In this document: in pieces, positions 44,052 through 53,655 of the stretch
Position numbering within the stretch: position 1 is the first letter of the stretch
How the letters are laid out: each line of letters begins with the position of its first letter
Origin: Fulvivirga kasyanovii
Lineage (GTDB): Bacteria; Bacteroidota; Bacteroidia; Cytophagales; Cyclobacteriaceae
Direction of reading: 5' to 3'
Length of the DNA: 64,000 nt
NCBI RefSeq assembly: GCF_009711405.1
Contig: NZ_SMLW01000677.1
Coordinates: 1 to 64,000 of the forward strand
Notes under the pieces: model-generated
Databases searched by the model: none
What the model saw: the letters and a program-made list of their open reading frames with translations, nothing else
Told to the model about the DNA's origin: nothing
Position numbers and translations under genes: made by a program

Positions 44052-45398
44052 ATGGAAGAACCAGAAAAAAACACCATTAGCAAGATCAGTGACGGAATAA
44101 AGAATTCCATTATGGTCAAATTGATAGCCGTAGCGGTAATAGGCCTGCTTTTGCTCATACCCGCCTCCAGTATAGAATCATTAATATATGAGCGACAACT
44201 GAACCGTGACATGGCTATCCAGGAAGTAAGTGATAAATGGGGGAGAGAGCAGGTATTGGCAGGGCCTATACTAAACATTCCCTACCGGGAATACCATGAA
44301 AACAAGGATGGAGAGCTCAGGTATACAGTGCATTATGCTCACTTCCTCCCTAAAACCTTGACTATTGACGGTAAAGTGGATGCAGACAGGCGGAAGCGTG
44401 GCATCTATGAAATAGTACTTTATAATACCAAGCTCCAATTTTCAGGTACGTTTGATAAACCCGATTTTAACATTTGGAGCATCGACCCGCAAAATGTTCA
44501 TTGGGATGAGGCCTATGTTTCTATAGGTATTCCCGATATGTCGGGCATCCAGAAGGACCTGACCTTAAAATGGAACGGTAAAAACCATGTGGTGGAATCC
44601 GGTTTACCGGAAAAGGAGGTTATTAATTCCGGGCTGATCAGCAGGGTAGCTATAGGAGAACAGGAGGTCAGCAATTTTGAGTTTACCGTAGACCTCAACG
44701 GCAGCAGGCAACTGAGCTTTGTGCCCACGGGCAAGCGTACACTTGTAAAACTGGTATCTCCATGGCCAGACCCGAGCTTTAACGGTGAATTCCTTCCGGA
44801 TGATCGCGAGGTGGGGGAAGGTGGATTCTCCGCCGAATGGGAGGTGCTGGACCTGAACCGGAATTATCCTCAACAATGGCTTGGCGATACTCAACATATA
44901 CATGAGGCCGCTTTTGGTGTAGGTTTGCTCCTGCCGGTGGATGAGTATCAGAAAAACATGCGATCTGCCAAATATGCTATTCTGGTGATTGCACTTTCCT
45001 TTATTATCTTCTTTTTGATCGAAATTCTTAATAAGAAAAGATTCCACCCCTTCCAATATGTAATGGTTGGGTTGGCTATTGTGTTATTCTATAGTTTGCT
45101 GATATCCTTTACGGAGCACATGGGCTTTAACCTGGCGTACCTGATTTCCAGTATTCTGGTAATCGGCCTGATTACAGTGTATGTTGCAGCAGTATTTAAA
45201 ACACGAATGCTTACCATTCTGGTCACGCTGCTTCTAACAATTATTTACTTCTTCATCTTTGTGATTCTTCAGTTGCAGGATTTTGCATTACTGGTAGGAA
45301 GCCTGGGGCTTTTCGGTGCGCTGGCTTCATTGATGTATCTATCAAGACATATCAACTGGTATGAGTTAAACACCCGTACTACGCCGGAAGCAAATTAA
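44052..45398 (+). CDS. creD: CreD-family inner membrane protein
   Basis: A 448-residue protein with an N-terminal TM (VKLIAVAVIGLLLLIPASSIESLIYERQ), a periplasmic domain of about 250 residues (YTVHYAHFLPKTLTIDGKV, YVSIGIPDMSGIQKDLTLKW, and a VLDLNRNYPQQW block), and five or six C-terminal TMs starting at AKYAILVIALSFIIFFLIEI. This matches CreD (cell envelope integrity), whose biochemical role is unknown; in Enterobacteria it is under CreBC control. Here there is no creBC; the upstream operator ties it to the winged-helix protein instead. Confidence 0.92.
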   Translation: MEEPEKNTISKISDGIKNSIMVKLIAVAVIGLLLLIPASSIESLIYERQLNRDMAIQEVSDKWGREQVLAGPILNIPYREYHENKDGELRYTVHYAHFLPKTLTIDGKVDADRRKRGIYEIVLYNTKLQFSGTFDKPDFNIWSIDPQNVHWDEAYVSIGIPDMSGIQKDLTLKWNGKNHVVESGLPEKEVINSGLISRVAIGEQEVSNFEFTVDLNGSRQLSFVPTGKRTLVKLVSPWPDPSFNGEFLPDDREVGEGGFSAEWEVLDLNRNYPQQWLGDTQHIHEAAFGVGLLLPVDEYQKNMRSAKYAILVIALSFIIFFLIEILNKKRFHPFQYVMVGLAIVLFYSLLISFTEHMGFNLAYLISSILVIGLITVYVAAVFKTRMLTILVTLLLTIIYFFIFVILQLQDFALLVGSLGLFGALASLMYLSRHINWYELNTRTTPEAN

Positions 45399-45419
45399 AA
45401 AACGATACACTCTGCTGCG

Positions 45420-45458
45420 GGCCTTATAACTTTCTGCTTATAAGGCCTGCTTTATTTT
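45420..45458 (+). terminator. Terminator after creD
   Basis: GGCCTTATAA (45420-45429) pairs perfectly with TTATAAGGCC (45438-45447) around an 8-base loop and is followed by TGCTTTATTTTT. Confidence 0.82.
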
Positions 45459-45555
45459 TAAAACAAACCCCGGGAAGCTGTTTTCCAGTACTTTATTAAG
45501 ACCAAAATTTTTCAAAAATGTTTAAATCTTGCCTTGAGCTTTAAAAAATGTGCTA

Positions 45556-45577
45556 TTTTAGAAATTCAATTCTAAAA
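45556..45577. promoter_or_regulatory. Inverted repeat before the CaCA exchanger gene
   Basis: TTTTAGAA (45556-45563) and TTCTAAAA (45570-45577) form a perfect 8-bp inverted repeat with a 6-base centre, ending 7 bases before the ATG at 45585. It may be an operator or an RNA hairpin over the ribosome binding region. Confidence 0.45.
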
Positions 45578-45584
45578 GGTCCAT

Positions 45585-46544
45585 ATGTTGGTTTATATCT
45601 TATTTGTTGTTGGTTTTATTTTCTTGATCAAAGGAGCAGATCTTCTTGTTGAGGGAGCATCCTCAATAGGTAAGAAATTCAATGTTTCCAGTATTGTAAT
45701 AGGGCTGACCATTGTGTCTTTTGGTACTTCATTGCCGGAGTTGCTTGTTAACCTGATTGCAAGCTACAAAGATACTCCCGACATAGGTGTAGGAAACGTA
45801 CTGGGTAGTAACATTGCTAATATTCTGCTTATCCTGGGCATCTCAGCATTGATCAACCCGCTTCCCATCACTAAAAACACTTATTTTATTGAAGTCCCCT
45901 TTTCATTGACAGCTACGCTGTTGGTAGGCTTTCTAGCCAATGCCTCATTGTTTGGCAAGTCAAACGACTACGTGATTAGCCAATATGATGGTGTTATACT
46001 GCTTTTTTTCTTTGTGCTGTTTATGGGCTATGTGTATATCGTATCGAAGCAGAAAAAATCGGAGTTTTCCACCGAAGAGTTTAAGGAAATGGCCCTGGGC
46101 AAATCCATAGGGCTAATTGCATTAGGTATGGTCGGTCTGTTCTTTGGTGGCCAGTGGGTTGTGGATGGTGCAATTGAACTCGCCAGAGGTTTTGGAATGA
46201 GCGAGGCGTTTATCGGACTGACGATCATAGCGATAGGAACATCCCTTCCTGAATTGGTAACTTCTGCTGTAGCAGCGTTCAAAAAGGATACGGATATTGC
46301 TGTCGGCAATGTTGTTGGTTCCAACATCTTTAACCTGCTTTGGATATTAGGCTTAAGCGCAGCAATTAAACCCATCCCCTACGATGTTATCAGCAATTCA
46401 GATGTATTTATGATCATAGCTTCCAGTACAGCGCTTATTTTGGCCGTTGTGGTTGGAAAAAGACCCGTCATTAGCCGCTGGGAGGGCTTTTTCTTCCTGA
46501 TTGCCTACTTCTGGTATATAACATTCCTGATAGAGAGAGGGTAG
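45585..46544 (+). CDS. Calcium/sodium antiporter, CaCA family (YrbG-like)
   Basis: A 319-residue membrane protein with the two inverted alpha-repeats of the CaCA family: GTSLPELLVNLIASYKDTPDIGVGNVLGSNIANILLILG in the first half and GTSLPELVTSAVAAFKKDTDIAVGNVVGSNIFNLLWILG in the second, each read here as key motif GTSLPEL plus GNV(L/V)GSNI. The acidic residues in these repeats bind Ca2+ and Na+. About ten TMs. It exchanges Ca2+ for Na+ or H+ at the inner membrane. Single gene. Confidence 0.94.
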   Translation: MLVYILFVVGFIFLIKGADLLVEGASSIGKKFNVSSIVIGLTIVSFGTSLPELLVNLIASYKDTPDIGVGNVLGSNIANILLILGISALINPLPITKNTYFIEVPFSLTATLLVGFLANASLFGKSNDYVISQYDGVILLFFFVLFMGYVYIVSKQKKSEFSTEEFKEMALGKSIGLIALGMVGLFFGGQWVVDGAIELARGFGMSEAFIGLTIIAIGTSLPELVTSAVAAFKKDTDIAVGNVVGSNIFNLLWILGLSAAIKPIPYDVISNSDVFMIIASSTALILAVVVGKRPVISRWEGFFFLIAYFWYITFLIERG

Positions 46545-47117
46545 AGGTTAATTTGTTGTAGCTGATGGAATCTCCGGGTTCACCTCTATACATGACGAAC
46601 AATTGTTAAATAGCAATCGGCAAAAGCAGTTGGCAAATCAGGGTGAAATAGCAAAGGGAACGGTTTTATCTTGATTCACTGGTAAGCTTTACGTCGAGAA
46701 GTTGCTTTTCCGATTCACCCACTCTACAGGTTTTAGGCTTGCCTCCAAAGCTGGTATAAATAATAACAGGCGGTTACTGCACATTACACATTTTATTTCC
46801 GATCCATTTGCTCCATAAACTTTCAACTTGATCCCGAAAAAGACTTAAAGGCCTGAAAGGCCAAAATCTGTCAGCAAAAGGTGTAGCCTTTTGTCAGTTA
46901 AGGGTAATATGGAACAAGCCCTGAAAGGGCGGAATTGACTGCAGTTTGAACTTACCAGATCTTACCACCATAGTCAAACTGCCAGCTTCATCAAATGCTT
47001 TTTAATTCTATTGGCTATTATAGGAATATGTTCAAACTTCAACGGGTACGAAATCAGGAGTTCAATATAGAGAAAATCACTCCCTAATTGGCAGAGTAGT
47101 ATGTTCCTAAAAGACCT
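46545..47117. other. Gene-free 573-bp stretch with three small hairpins
   Basis: No credible ORF. Three hairpins lie close together: GGCC-TGAAA-GGCC (46850-46862), CAAAAGG-TGTAG-CCTTTTG (46875-46893) and GCCC-TGAAA-GGGC (46918-46930). The first and third share a TGAAA loop and look like copies of one REP-like unit. The rest is unstructured by eye. Confidence 0.55.
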
Positions 47118-48290
47118 TTACCTATTACCTCGGCGCCTCTTGTAGCGATGCTTGTTCTTCTTACGCTTATTCATGGTCTTTTTCACCTTTTTGGTATGCA
47201 GCTTCTTGCTGCTGTTCATGCGGTAATTGGGTGCTTTGAGGTAATTTTTTCTAAGCCTCTTTTTCAGCTTCTTAGAGGAGTTCTTAGCCTTGTTCCTGGC
47301 CATTGACGATGATCTGGTCAATGTTTTTCTTCTAAATGCCAGGGAGCTGTTCATGATTTCCCTGGAATTCTTCTGGTTTTTATGATAGTTCTGGTCCCTG
47401 AAATCAATTCGCAGCGTTATCTCACTGCTATTTCCCAGATTAGATTTGTATTGGTTGGTAAACGTCTCATAGGTATATCCGATAACGATCCGTTTTTTAA
47501 TTCGCAGAGCGGCCGTAGCATTGAGCTGTGGAGTTTCATTAGAGACCAGGCTTGAGCGGTAACCACCACCTAAGGTGATCATATTATTGAAAGTATAATA
47601 GAGTCCTATATCATACTGGTTTGATTCTGTTGAAAGCTGCCGGAATGTGGCAATAGGCTCCAGTAAATCACGATCTCCTGCAAGAGGAAGTTTGAAATTG
47701 ATATAGCTGCTATAAAATGGCGATAGCTGATTGGATTCGTCAGATAAGCCCAGTCCGGTGCTTATCCGGTTGGCAGCACCACCCAACACAAAATATTTTG
47801 TCTTTAAGTTTAGCCCGAAAGAGAAATCTACACTGCTTTCATTAAAGTCATTACCGAAAAGCAATTGATCGGAATTATCAATCACGTCCAATCGGGCAGT
47901 GCTCACCTTGAGGTTATTGTATTCGGCAGAAACCCCCATTGAGAGTGTCGTTTCATCCGTAAAATTGAGGTGGTAAGCAAAAGCTCCTGTTGCCGTGAGG
48001 CGGTCATAGATACCAATTTTTTCACTAAATACCGTTGCGCCAACACCAAACCTGTGATAGGCAAAAGGGGTATGGAAGCTCAGCATGTTGGTGGTTGGAG
48101 AGTCATCAATGCCCGACCAGAATTTTCTATGCGATAAGGTGAGTGAGCCAAAATCGCTCCCCGCCGCTGCCGGGTTGTATAGCAGCGAATTGGTCAGCTT
48201 TTGGCTATACAACGGCAAGTCCTGGGCACTTGCCATGAAGCAAAAGCCTGATTGAATAAATAAAAAGAGATAAAGTAGACGTCTCAACAA
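47118..48290 (-). CDS. PorP/SprF-family outer-membrane protein with very basic C-terminal tail
   Basis: A 390-residue protein with a signal peptide (ends FMASAQ), then the PorP/SprF opening DLPLYSQKLTNSLLYNPAAAG and barrel strands up to SSEITLRIDFRDQN (about residue 300). The last ~87 residues are not part of the barrel: about 36 are Lys or Arg and only one is acidic, ending KRRRGNR. The tail would face the periplasm. It starts one base after the stop of the giant secreted protein gene, so it should be that protein's secretion or anchoring partner. Confidence 0.9.
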   Translation of the reverse strand: MLRRLLYLFLFIQSGFCFMASAQDLPLYSQKLTNSLLYNPAAAGSDFGSLTLSHRKFWSGIDDSPTTNMLSFHTPFAYHRFGVGATVFSEKIGIYDRLTATGAFAYHLNFTDETTLSMGVSAEYNNLKVSTARLDVIDNSDQLLFGNDFNESSVDFSFGLNLKTKYFVLGGAANRISTGLGLSDESNQLSPFYSSYINFKLPLAGDRDLLEPIATFRQLSTESNQYDIGLYYTFNNMITLGGGYRSSLVSNETPQLNATAALRIKKRIVIGYTYETFTNQYKSNLGNSSEITLRIDFRDQNYHKNQKNSREIMNSSLAFRRKTLTRSSSMARNKAKNSSKKLKKRLRKNYLKAPNYRMNSSKKLHTKKVKKTMNKRKKNKHRYKRRRGNR

Positions 48291-48291
48291 A

Positions 48292-51200
48292 TTATTCAGT
48301 TTTTCCTTTTACTACAGTTACTGTTCTGGTCACCACTTTGCTTTCTGCATTATCTCCATCCTGTACCTGAACTATGCAGAGATAATTACCTGCCGGGATT
48401 GTACTTCCCTGAATTACCAGGTCCCAGTCGTTTTTATAACTTTCAAGTTTGATCACTTCTACTCCCCACCTGTCGAGCAAAGTCACGACGTTGTTGGGGA
48501 AGTTTTCAATATTTTCGATATATAAAACATCGTTGGCACCATCACCATTGGGCGTAATCGCATTTTTGATATTATGTACACCAATAGGTTCGAGTCCGGT
48601 AACCGTTATATTTTTTTCGATAATGCCTTTACAACCATTGCTGTTTGTTATTTCCAGAGCTACCGTAAGAGAGCCAGATGTCGTGTAAATGTGGCTTGGG
48701 CTACGTTCCGTTGATGTGGCACCATCACCAAAATTCCAGAGAAGGCTGGCAATATCTGATGTGCTTTCCATACTAAACTGGGTAGTGCGGTTACTTACAA
48801 TACTTGTCTCAGTAATGATATTGGCCTCAGGTACAGGAAGTATAGTTACATTCAGGGCATTTGAAACAGGGCTGCTTCCGCAAATATTTTTGCCGATCAC
48901 TTCTACTGCACCACTTTGTGCATCAGCTAAATTTACAACTATGGACGGCTCCGTGGTTTCTGCTGACCCGGATACCGGTTCAAAACCCTCGGGCAGGCTC
49001 CATATATATGAGGAGGCCCCAACTATGCGGGAGACTGTAAAGGTTACCCCCTGATCATTTTGGCAGAAGCTGTTGCGGCCGGAAGATGATTCCACGATTC
49101 CAACTCCTGTAGGTACGTCCGTTCGGGTGATGGTAATGGTCGCACTTGACGCAGGGCAGCTTCCGTTGGAAATCGTCCATTGGAAAACATTTTCACCAAA
49201 CTGCAAACCGGTAACACCGGACTGCGGATTGCCCGGGCTTGTGATGGTACCTGAGCCACTCACCAGTGTCCATTGCCCTGTACCAACTGCAGGCGTATTT
49301 CCGCCGAGGTTAGCAAACTGACTGTCACATGTCTCAGCGTTAGCTCCCGCCTGAGCCTGGGTTGGTGCCTGATCAACCTGTATAGTGACCGGTGTGTTAT
49401 CGATGCTCTGAGCGCTGCAATTATTGGCATCCACCACGGAGTTGATCACATAGGTAGTTGTATTTGCCGGTGTTACTGAAATAGGATTGCCACTAAAACT
49501 AATAACCCCGATATTCTGAATATCTACGATGTAGGGCGAAGTGCCACCTGAAATATTTAAAGTAAGCTGCGCGCTGCTGCCTGCGCAAATGGTGGATCCG
49601 CCGCTTAAAGCTGCCGAAGAAGGTGGTGTATTTACACTTACCACTGCAGAGCCATTCATGGTTTGAGAGCAATTGGTTACAGGATGAACAGCTTCTACGG
49701 TATATGTACCGGCAACAGACTGTGGCGTAAAGCTTAGTACGGTTCCCGTGCCAGGCAAAGTTTGAACGGTTGTAGAAGCATTGCGACGTAAAATATAATT
49801 AAAGCCACTTTGAGAGCCGCTTAAGCCCATACCTATTGTCCCTCCCGAACAAGTGCTTCCTCCCCCTGAAACGGTGAAAATCTGAGGTAGCGGGTTGACG
49901 GTTACGGTAATCGTTGTGACAGGTCCCTCGCAGTTTAAGCCAGAACCAATCGCTGCAATGTCATATTCAACCGTCAAAGGAGTTGCGGCAGTATTATTGT
50001 AACTGTCGCCGGAAATAGCGGTATTATTATAACCCGGGGCGACCGTAGCATTTCCTGCATTGGCCGTTAAGCCGGACGGTACCCTGATGGCTTTAATGCT
50101 GTAAGAGCTAACAGGCCCGGGGGTGGCATTGAGAATGATGCCCGTTGAAGCATTGCTACAGATGCTGGCGGATGCAGAAGCAACCGCTGGTGGAGCGACT
50201 ATGCTGATATCCACAGTGCTTGTAACTAAAGTACAGGCTCCTGCACCGTCAGGGTCTTCCGCTACCAACTCAAGAGTAACCGTGGACCCGGCATCTCCGG
50301 AGCCGGGTTGGTAAGTGTCGGTGATAGACGGACCCGCGGAAGATGATCCGGTAGTACCATTACTGCTGGTGAATGATCCGGCGCCACTTGCCACCCTCCA
50401 GTGGCCGGAAGTAGCAGCACCTCCTACTGTTCCTGTAACATCAAAGTTGCTGTTGGCGCAAGCCGAAAAATTCGTTCCTGCATCTGATGTAGCAGCTTCT
50501 CCAAAGGTAACGAGTACAGTGCTTGTATTTGATGAGCAGATACCGGAAGAAATTTCCCACTGAAGCTCATAAGTCCCATATACTTCGGGGCTGTTGATTG
50601 TTGCACTTGATGCATGTGAATTAATATCACTAAAAGATATACCTGCAGAACCTGACGGCATACTTACTACCGACCATGTACCAGTGCCAATGGCCGGAGC
50701 ATTGGCGTTGAGCGTGTAGCTTGTACCGCAAACGGAGCCCGGGCTACCTGCATTGGATGTGGAGGGTAAAGGATCGACCGTTAAAGTCACCACGCTGGAA
50801 GTGACGGAGCAATTTCCGCTTTCGGTGACGACACACTGAAAGCGATGGCCATCCAGACCGGTTGGGTTGTCAACACTTAACTGATTGGTGGTGGTGCCGG
50901 AAAACTGCGACCCGTTGCTAATATTGTTAAAAGGTCCGCCTGCGCCATCATCTTTTTGCCACTGGTAAGTGACAGTGGTACCTGTAGCAGTAACCGCAAA
51001 GTTGACAGGTACATTTGAGCAAGTGGTCTTACTTACGGGCTGTACGCTAATAGCAGGCGGAGAGCACATGTCTATGGAAAAAATATTCGCCTGACTGGCT
51101 GGTGCCATGACGTTACCAGCCTGATCTTCGCCTAAAGATACTGTAACGTCTATATTGGCCAAATCCTGATTGACATCCAGTACATCATAGGTGGCAGCGT

Positions 51201-52995
51201 ATGTTGTATTGTCAACCCAGTTACCACTGTTGAAAGTTAATGTTGATGAAGGGTCTTCCGTAGGGAAATTAATTTGCGGGTTAACTGTTGTATTCATCGC
51301 TTCACCAAAACGTACTGTCAGCGTAAAACCTGAAGTTCCTGTTTCAGTATCCGTAACAATGGCTACCGAAGGATTGATGCTTGTGACGAGTGGCAGGAGA
51401 CCATCAACGGCAATATTTTTATTGGTAGCCAGAGAGCCGGTAGAGCCTGGAGCAGGTAAGGTTAAAGTAGCTGTAGCATTATCTGCTGTGGCATTGATGG
51501 TTCCGCCGTTAAGTTCTAAAGCTGTAGCACTGGTATATTCCAGGTCATCGCTAATGTCACCCGCCTGTACCATATATTGGAAGGTTAACGTGTTTGATCC
51601 GGAACCACTGCCATAGGTAGCGTATCTGTCTGTGGTGCCTGTTTCGAGCAATATTCGTGGAGTGCCGGTTACGGTTACGTTCTGGTCAAAAGTTACTTCT
51701 ACCGTTATTGTAGTGCCTATGGGGTAACTGCCGTTGGTTAATGCAGAGCTTACATTCTGTACAGACGGAGCTGCCAGCGTGGTGGTGGATGCTGTAACAC
51801 CGGGTGTTCGGTAACAAGCTCCAAAGTTATTAAGACTGTAGATGGCAAAATGATAAGTTGTGGATGGGGCAAGATTGGTTACGGTTACAGAATTGCCGGT
51901 GCCTCGGTAAACCACAAAATTACCCAGCCCTAATGGATCACCAGAGCCGAAAGTAGCACTTGCAGGGTGCAAAATACCATCCTTGGGGCCACTATTGACC
52001 GCACTGCCTTGTTTGGCAACAACCAATACTTCATTGCCATTTCCATTAGTCCATGAGAGATCAATGGAAGTGGAGCTATTGCTTACAGCTACGGGTGACG
52101 ATGCCTGGATGGTTGGATCCGAACAACCACTTAATGAAATGTCTGTGGCCCCGGTTAACCCTGTTATAATGGAGAACAGGTTTGAGCCATCACTATTAGC
52201 GGTTTTTAAGGTCGTACCATCCAGTATAATGAGCCGGCCATCCGGGTGTACAGCAATGGCCTTAATGTCAGTTAACCCGGAGCTTATTTTAGTATAGGTG
52301 CCGCTACCACTGTCCATATCCGCAGCCATGATCCTGTCAGTTGACGGATTCTCGTAGATGATTTCCCGTGCACCAAAATCAAAGTCAAAAGACTCACCGG
52401 CTCCGGAAGGAATGATGGTTGTTAATGACCCACCGAAAGTTCCTGTCCGGTAAATGACCCCGTCAAATTCATTGGATACGTAGACGTATTCGCCATCAGT
52501 ATCCACGTTGATATCATGAAAGATGTCACCACTATATGATCCTATATTAAGAGTGGACGGACTTTGGCAACAATCCTGGTCTGTATAGTTGCTATACTCA
52601 ATAGATCCGGGATCGCTGTCTACAAAAGCATTAGTAAAGATTAACGCATCTCCCGGGTGATGATCCATATTGTAACCGGCAGTCATGGCGGGCCAGCTAT
52701 AAATGAGGGTAGGAGTGGTAAAGCTTGAAAGTGAGATTCTGTACAAATCGCCCTGGCCAGGTACAGTGAGGAAAAATGCTATGTTATTGGAGTGGTCAAT
52801 GGAGATCTTATGAGGTTGATCAGGGTGCGTAAAATGGGTTTGTTGCAAAGAGCCGTCAAGGTTTGCACTTTTTATATCAGTTCCCTGCGTCCAGTAAACC
52901 CTTTGCCCAAATGACTCTGTAGTGAATAAAGCCATACCGAACAACAAACCTGTAAGGAGTCGTTTTAAAGCCAACAGTATTAAATTTTTCATCAC
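48292..52995 (-). CDS. Giant secreted multidomain protein with T9SS type B (CHU_C) sorting domain
   Basis: A 1567-residue protein. Signal peptide (ends TTESFGQ), then a YWTD/NHL-like beta-propeller (VYWTQGTDIKSANLDGSLQQT; about 30-285), a fibronectin III domain (about 295-405), cadherin/Ig-like repeats (about 410-670), several immunoglobulin/PKD-like repeats with Ser/Thr/Gly-rich strands (about 670-1380), and one PKD (LLWNFGDGATSTERSPSHIY). The last ~90 residues hold NAITPNGDGANDVLYI, DRWGVEVI and GNYLCIVQV, the gliding-associated T9SS sorting domain. Probable surface adhesin. An ATG 3 bases downstream (52992) is an equal start. Confidence 0.92.
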   Translation of the reverse strand: MMKNLILLALKRLLTGLLFGMALFTTESFGQRVYWTQGTDIKSANLDGSLQQTHFTHPDQPHKISIDHSNNIAFFLTVPGQGDLYRISLSSFTTPTLIYSWPAMTAGYNMDHHPGDALIFTNAFVDSDPGSIEYSNYTDQDCCQSPSTLNIGSYSGDIFHDINVDTDGEYVYVSNEFDGVIYRTGTFGGSLTTIIPSGAGESFDFDFGAREIIYENPSTDRIMAADMDSGSGTYTKISSGLTDIKAIAVHPDGRLIILDGTTLKTANSDGSNLFSIITGLTGATDISLSGCSDPTIQASSPVAVSNSSTSIDLSWTNGNGNEVLVVAKQGSAVNSGPKDGILHPASATFGSGDPLGLGNFVVYRGTGNSVTVTNLAPSTTYHFAIYSLNNFGACYRTPGVTASTTTLAAPSVQNVSSALTNGSYPIGTTITVEVTFDQNVTVTGTPRILLETGTTDRYATYGSGSGSNTLTFQYMVQAGDISDDLEYTSATALELNGGTINATADNATATLTLPAPGSTGSLATNKNIAVDGLLPLVTSINPSVAIVTDTETGTSGFTLTVRFGEAMNTTVNPQINFPTEDPSSTLTFNSGNWVDNTTYAATYDVLDVNQDLANIDVTVSLGEDQAGNVMAPASQANIFSIDMCSPPAISVQPVSKTTCSNVPVNFAVTATGTTVTYQWQKDDGAGGPFNNISNGSQFSGTTTNQLSVDNPTGLDGHRFQCVVTESGNCSVTSSVVTLTVDPLPSTSNAGSPGSVCGTSYTLNANAPAIGTGTWSVVSMPSGSAGISFSDINSHASSATINSPEVYGTYELQWEISSGICSSNTSTVLVTFGEAATSDAGTNFSACANSNFDVTGTVGGAATSGHWRVASGAGSFTSSNGTTGSSSAGPSITDTYQPGSGDAGSTVTLELVAEDPDGAGACTLVTSTVDISIVAPPAVASASASICSNASTGIILNATPGPVSSYSIKAIRVPSGLTANAGNATVAPGYNNTAISGDSYNNTAATPLTVEYDIAAIGSGLNCEGPVTTITVTVNPLPQIFTVSGGGSTCSGGTIGMGLSGSQSGFNYILRRNASTTVQTLPGTGTVLSFTPQSVAGTYTVEAVHPVTNCSQTMNGSAVVSVNTPPSSAALSGGSTICAGSSAQLTLNISGGTSPYIVDIQNIGVISFSGNPISVTPANTTTYVINSVVDANNCSAQSIDNTPVTIQVDQAPTQAQAGANAETCDSQFANLGGNTPAVGTGQWTLVSGSGTITSPGNPQSGVTGLQFGENVFQWTISNGSCPASSATITITRTDVPTGVGIVESSSGRNSFCQNDQGVTFTVSRIVGASSYIWSLPEGFEPVSGSAETTEPSIVVNLADAQSGAVEVIGKNICGSSPVSNALNVTILPVPEANIITETSIVSNRTTQFSMESTSDIASLLWNFGDGATSTERSPSHIYTTSGSLTVALEITNSNGCKGIIEKNITVTGLEPIGVHNIKNAITPNGDGANDVLYIENIENFPNNVVTLLDRWGVEVIKLESYKNDWDLVIQGSTIPAGNYLCIVQVQDGDNAESKVVTRTVTVVKGKTE

Positions 52996-53172
52996 AATTC
53001 GGCTTGAATATAATAAAAGAGAATATCATTTTATATGAAAATCAGTTGTTTAGTAACCTACAGGTGCAGAAGGGGTGTTTTTCCCCTTTCTTTTTAATAT
53101 CACTAATTGTGTTGATAAATGTGTGATTGCTGAACCAAAGAGGATTTTTGTAAATAGAGTGTGCTGAACCAA

Positions 53173-53215
53173 AGCATCCCGACCTGAAAGGCTGATCAGG
53201 TGTTTGCGGGATGCT
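53173..53215 (-). terminator. Two-level hairpin downstream of the DUF1761 operon
   Basis: AGCATCCCG (53173-53181) pairs with CGGGATGCT (53207-53215), and inside it ACCTGA pairs with TCAGGT. There is no clear T run, so termination efficiency is uncertain. Confidence 0.5.
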
Positions 53216-53234
53216 TAGATAAAGTTGGGGTTAT

Positions 53235-53633
53235 TTATTTCCATGCTGTAAGTATCACACCCATGAGTGTGAAGCTTACTACAAAATAAAAGCTATCAAT
53301 GAACCAAAGCCTGAGTGTGGCTCTTGAAAACAGGTAATTTACGCCCATGGCCATAGCGACCCACCCGAAACCAGTCAAAAAGCCATAAAATGCTCCTTCA
53401 CTTATACTTGAGCCGCCTAAAAAGAAAGCAAGGTTAATCGCCATAATAAGCTCCAGGACAAAAGCCGTCCCGTAGATCTTCCCCATATTGGCATTTTTCA
53501 GATCTTCTTCCGTAAAACCATTTTCTTTCATCCAGCTTTTGCCAAATATGGGGCCGTACCATACAGCTCCGATAACGAATGTTGATAATGTGGCCACTAC
53601 TACAGCCAGCCAGTTAACTGATACTTCTTCCAT
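53235..53633 (-). CDS. DUF1761-family membrane protein (first copy)
   Basis: A 132-residue protein with four hydrophobic helices: VNWLAVVVATLSTFVIGAVWYGPIFGKSWMKENGF, then YGTAFVLELIMAINLAFFL, FYGFLTGFGWVAMAMGVNYLF and FYFVVSFTLMGVILTAW. The first helix with WYGPIFGKSWM is typical of DUF1761. Function unknown. ATG 53633 gives the normal family N-terminus; an upstream ATG lies within the neighbouring gene's end. It is 22 bases downstream of a second DUF1761-like gene. Confidence 0.85.
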   Translation of the reverse strand: MEEVSVNWLAVVVATLSTFVIGAVWYGPIFGKSWMKENGFTEEDLKNANMGKIYGTAFVLELIMAINLAFFLGGSSISEGAFYGFLTGFGWVAMAMGVNYLFSRATLRLWFIDSFYFVVSFTLMGVILTAWK

Positions 53634-53655
53634 TGTTTTTATTGTTATTGGTGAT

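Noticed and set aside
49073-49321. ORFs on the plus strand opposite the 1567-aa secreted protein, e.g. 49073-49321 and 51191-51616
   Set aside because: They are mirror frames of a long, Ser/Thr/Gly-rich coding region and show no independent signals.
48292-52995. Repeats in the 1567-aa protein considered as a possible recent internal duplication
   Set aside because: The Ig/PKD modules are related only in fold pattern; no long identical DNA stretches were seen.
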